Shown here in pieces: positions 5,280-7,803 of a DNA stretch of 7,803 nt; the stretch's first letter is position 1, and each line of letters begins with the position of its first letter. The translations under genes were made by a program, and so were the position numbers. Source of the DNA: Thermoleophilaceae bacterium (GTDB lineage: Bacteria; Actinomycetota; Thermoleophilia; Solirubrobacterales; Thermoleophilaceae); the NCBI GenBank assembly GCA_013696905.1, contig JACCXP010000169.1, forward strand, positions 1 to 7,803, read 5' to 3'. The notes beneath the pieces were generated by a model. It did no database searches. It worked only from the letters and a program-made list of their open reading frames with translations, and was not told the origin of the DNA.

Positions 5280-6128
5280 GTGAGGATGCTCGTCACCGGG
5301 GCCGGCGGGATGCTCGGCCGAGACGCCGTGGCGGCCGCTCGCGCGGCCGGGCACGAGGTGACCCCACTCACGCGTGCGGAGCTTGACGTGGCCGACGCGG
5401 CGGCGGTCCGGAGCGCGTTCGAGGGCAGCCGCCCAGAGGTCGTCCTGAACTGCGCTGCCTACACGAACGTCGACGGCGCCGAGGACGACGAGCCCGACGC
5501 AATGCGCGTGAACGGCGAGGGCGCCGGCATCGTGGCGTCGGCGGCAGCGGCGATCGACGCCGAGGTCGTGTATCCCTCGACCGACTATGTCTTCGACGGC
5601 GACAAGCGCGAGCCCTACCTCGAGTCTGACCCCGTCGCACCGCGCTCGGCGTACGGGCGCTCGAAGCTCGCCGGCGAGCGCGCGACGGTCGCCGCCAACC
5701 CGCACCACCATGTCGTGCGCACGTCGTGGCTGTTCGGGCTGGCAGGGAAGAACTTCGTCGAAACGATGCTCAGGGTCGGTCGCGAGCGTGCCGATGTGAG
5801 CGTTGTGAGCGATCAGGTCGGCTGTCCCACCTACACCGCCCATCTCGCCCCTGCGCTCGTGGCGCTTGCGGGCAGCGACCGCTTCGGCGTGCGCCACATC
5901 GCCGCGCGCGGCGAGTGCTCCTGGTTCGACTTCGCCGAGGCGATCCTCGGGCGTGCGGGCATCGCCTGCGCGGTCAACCCGACCACGACCGCGGAGTTCG
6001 CGCGCCCCGCCCCGCGCCCCGCGTACTCGGTTCTGCGCAGCGAGCGCTCGGAGGCAACAGAGCTTCCCCACTGGCGCGAGGGCCTCGACGCCTACCTGAC
6101 CGAGCGCTCCGAGCGGGTGGCCGCGTGA
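5280..6128 (+). CDS. rmlD: dTDP-4-dehydrorhamnose reductase
   Basis: This 282-residue short-chain dehydrogenase uses NAD(P)H to reduce dTDP-4-keto-L-rhamnose to dTDP-L-rhamnose, the last step of the pathway. The Rossmann glycine motif is GAGGMLG (7-13). NCAAYTNVDGAE follows, as is usual for RmlD, then STDYVFDG (100-107) with T101, and the catalytic pair Y125 and K129 in YGRSK. TSWLFG and QVGCPTY are further family signatures. The length fits RmlD (about 280-300 aa). The frame is open much further upstream, but those codons run across the palindrome and into the opposite-strand XRE gene. GTG at 5280 gives the family-typical start MRMLVTGAGGMLG; ATG at 5286 would lose only two residues. It overlaps rmlB by 4 nt, indicating translational coupling. 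No rmlC is adjacent, although its product is the substrate. Confidence 0.88.
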   Translation: MRMLVTGAGGMLGRDAVAAARAAGHEVTPLTRAELDVADAAAVRSAFEGSRPEVVLNCAAYTNVDGAEDDEPDAMRVNGEGAGIVASAAAAIDAEVVYPSTDYVFDGDKREPYLESDPVAPRSAYGRSKLAGERATVAANPHHHVVRTSWLFGLAGKNFVETMLRVGRERADVSVVSDQVGCPTYTAHLAPALVALAGSDRFGVRHIAARGECSWFDFAEAILGRAGIACAVNPTTTAEFARPAPRPAYSVLRSERSEATELPHWREGLDAYLTERSERVAA

Positions 6129-7126
6129 GGCTGCTCGTCACGGGCGCCGCGGGCTTCATCGGCTCGACCTTCCTGCGCGTCGCGCTCGAGGCGAGGCCCG
6201 ACGACGAGCTCGTCGTGCTCGACAAGCTCACCTACGCCGGTCGCCGCGAGAACCTCGCAGGGATCGAGGACCGGATCGAGTTCGTGCACGGCGCGATCGA
6301 GGACCGCGAGCTGGTGCACAAGACGATGGCTGGCTGCCAGGCCGTCGTCAACTTCGCCGCTGAGTCGCACGTCGACCGCTCGATCGCAGATCAGGACGTG
6401 TTCGCCCGCGCGCACGTGATCGGCACGTCGGTGCTGCTCGACGCCGCTCGCGACCACGGCGTGACCCGCTACCTGCAGGTGTCGACCGACGAGGTCTACG
6501 GCTCGATTGAGGAGGGCTCGTTCACCGAGACCTCCCCGCTCAACCCCTCCTCGCCGTACAGCGCAACAAAGGCGGGTGGCGACCTGCTGGTGTCCGCCCA
6601 CGCCCACACCTACGGGCTCGAGGCGGTCATCTGCCGCGGCTCCAACAACTACGGCCCGCGCCAGTACCCCGAGAAGCTGATCCCCCTCTGCGTGCTGAAC
6701 GCGCTCGCCGGCGATTCACTGCCGGTCTATGGCGACGGACGCCAGGTGCGCAACTGGCTATACGTCGAGGACTTCGCGCGCGCGATCCATCTCGTCCTCC
6801 AAGAGGGCGCCTCCGGCGAGGTGTACAACGTCGGCGGCCCCGACGAGGTCGAGAACATCGAGGTCGTGAAGCGGATCGTCGAGCTGACGGGCGCGGGCGA
6901 GCGGCTGATCGAGTACGTCCGCGACAGGCCCGGCCACGACCGCCGCTACTCGCTCTCCTCGGGCAAGGTGCGCGCGCTCGGTTGGGAGCCGTTGACGCAT
7001 TTCGCGGCGGGGCTCGAGCGCACCGTCGACTGGTATCGCGACAACGAGTGGTGGTGGAGCCCGATCCGCAGTGGGGAGTACCGCGAGTACTACGAGCGCC
7101 AGTACGGGCGCTCGCTGACCGGCTGA
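6125..7126 (+). CDS. rmlB: dTDP-glucose 4,6-dehydratase
   Basis: This enzyme converts dTDP-glucose to dTDP-4-keto-6-deoxyglucose with tightly bound NAD+, the second step of the dTDP-rhamnose route and the branch point to other deoxysugars. The 333 residues show GAAGFIG (7-13) for NAD binding, DKLTYAG near 34-40, NFAAESHVDRSI, the dehydratase signature TDEVYG (121-126; D122 and E123 are the acid and base), YSATK (145-149; Y145 and K149) and NNYGPRQYPEKLIP. All expected catalytic residues are present and the length is normal. It starts at GTG 6125, inside the last codons of rmlD (GTGA overlap), giving MRLLVTGAAGFIG. There is no separate promoter, so it should be co-transcribed with rmlD. Its stop overlaps the ATG of the ABC gene by one base. 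Confidence 0.93.
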   Translation: MRLLVTGAAGFIGSTFLRVALEARPDDELVVLDKLTYAGRRENLAGIEDRIEFVHGAIEDRELVHKTMAGCQAVVNFAAESHVDRSIADQDVFARAHVIGTSVLLDAARDHGVTRYLQVSTDEVYGSIEEGSFTETSPLNPSSPYSATKAGGDLLVSAHAHTYGLEAVICRGSNNYGPRQYPEKLIPLCVLNALAGDSLPVYGDGRQVRNWLYVEDFARAIHLVLQEGASGEVYNVGGPDEVENIEVVKRIVELTGAGERLIEYVRDRPGHDRRYSLSSGKVRALGWEPLTHFAAGLERTVDWYRDNEWWWSPIRSGEYREYYERQYGRSLTG

Positions 7127-7803
7127 TGCTGATGAAGCCCGCACCCGCGCTCGAGCTGCGCGGGCTGTCGAAGCGCTACGACGATGGCACTGTCGCGCTC
7201 GAGTCGCTCGACCTGACCGTCCCCGACGGCGCGTTCTTCGGCCTGCTCGGACCCAACGGCGCCGGTAAGACGACCCTCATCAGCGCCGTCTGCAACCTGA
7301 TCCGGGTAACCGCGGGCGAGGTGCTCGTCTTCGGCGAGCCCGCCGAGTCGCTGTCGGCCCGGCGCGCCGTCGGCCTCTCGGAGCAGGACATCAACCTCGA
7401 CCGCTTCCTGACCGTCGAGGAGACGCTCGTCTACCACGGCGGATGGTTCGGGATGGGCCGCAAGGAGGCCCACGCACGGGCGGCCGAGATGATCGAGATC
7501 TTCGACCTGAACCAGAAGGGCAAGGTCCGCACGCCGAAGCTCTCGGGGGGGATGCGCCGGCGGCTGCTGCTCGCGCGCGCCTTGATGCACCGACCGCGGC
7601 TCGTGATCCTCGACGAGCCGACGGCGGGGGTCGACTTCGAGCTGCGGCTCGAGCTCTGGCGCTACATCCGCCGCCTGCACGAGCAGGGCACGACGATTCT
7701 GCTGACGACGCACTACCTCGAGGAGGCCGAGACGCTGTGCCAGGAGATCGCGCTGATCCGCGCCGGGCGGCTGATCGCGCGCGACTCCGCCGACGGGCTG
7801 CGC
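7126..7803 (+). CDS. ABC-2-type transporter ATP-binding protein, YadG/DrrA-like (3' partial)
   Basis: The first 226 residues are present and the frame runs off the window. It is the cytoplasmic ATPase of an ABC transporter. The Walker A motif is GPNGAGKT (42-49), the Q-loop glutamine is Q87, the signature is LSGGM (139-143), Walker B with the catalytic glutamate is LVILDEPT (159-166, E164) and the H-loop is H196 in TTHYLEEAE. All parts for ATP hydrolysis are intact. The wording around LSGGMRRRLLLARALMH and TAGVDFELR resembles E. coli YadG, whose partner is an ABC-2 membrane permease; such a permease gene would be expected next. The ATG at 7126 overlaps the rmlB stop (TGATG); ATG at 7132 is an alternative. 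Linkage to rmlD-rmlB suggests export of a glycan, glycolipid or glycosylated product, but YadG-like pairs have varied substrates, so this is only inferred. Confidence 0.88.
   Translation, partial: MLMKPAPALELRGLSKRYDDGTVALESLDLTVPDGAFFGLLGPNGAGKTTLISAVCNLIRVTAGEVLVFGEPAESLSARRAVGLSEQDINLDRFLTVEETLVYHGGWFGMGRKEAHARAAEMIEIFDLNQKGKVRTPKLSGGMRRRLLLARALMHRPRLVILDEPTAGVDFELRLELWRYIRRLHEQGTTILLTTHYLEEAETLCQEIALIRAGRLIARDSADGLR

Noticed and set aside
1..7803. Searches by eye for tRNA genes, rRNA, CRISPR repeats, riboswitches, phage attachment sites and toxin-antitoxin pairs.
   Set aside because: Nothing recognisable was seen; the longest gene-free stretch is 5106-5279 (174 nt), described above. The XRE gene has no toxin-like partner next to it.

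Overview
The window is GC-rich (coding third positions are nearly all G or C) and carries single-copy chromosomal genes. A PafB/PafC-like fused WYL regulator, an RmlA long-form enzyme and several starts that look leaderless all point to an actinobacterial chromosome, possibly a deep-branching class such as Thermoleophilia. The class assignment is inference; the phylum is fairly safe.

Layout: (1) 3-434, the 3' end of a secreted Ig-like-repeat protein, followed by a probable intrinsic terminator. (2) 487-1500, an OB-fold plus HD-domain protein resembling the YhaM 3'-5' exonuclease. (3) 1552-3609, a 685-residue protein with two HTH-WYL halves, resembling PafB fused to PafC. (4) 3620-4696, long-form glucose-1-phosphate thymidylyltransferase. 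(5) 4701-5105 on the minus strand, a small XRE regulator convergent with gene 4; a 10-bp perfect hairpin covers both stop codons. (6) 5106-5279, an intergenic region of lower GC holding an 81-bp imperfect palindrome. (7) 5280-7126, rmlD and rmlB, overlapping by 4 nt. (8) 7126 to the window end, the start of a YadG/DrrA-type ABC transporter ATPase, overlapping rmlB by 1 nt.

Genes 4, 7 and 8 form a nucleotide-sugar module. RmlA makes dTDP-glucose, RmlB makes dTDP-4-keto-6-deoxyglucose, and RmlD makes dTDP-L-rhamnose once an RmlC epimerase has acted. No rmlC lies in the window. The ABC transporter may export a product of the pathway. Genes 2 and 3 may link nucleic-acid processing to a DNA-damage-type regulator, but only adjacency supports that.

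The least-explained signals are non-coding. They are the 81-bp palindrome, whose left arm overlaps the likely promoter of the XRE gene, and a recurrent TANNNT box 6-7 nt before start codons, which suggests leaderless transcription. No tRNA, rRNA, CRISPR array or intact insertion sequence was seen.
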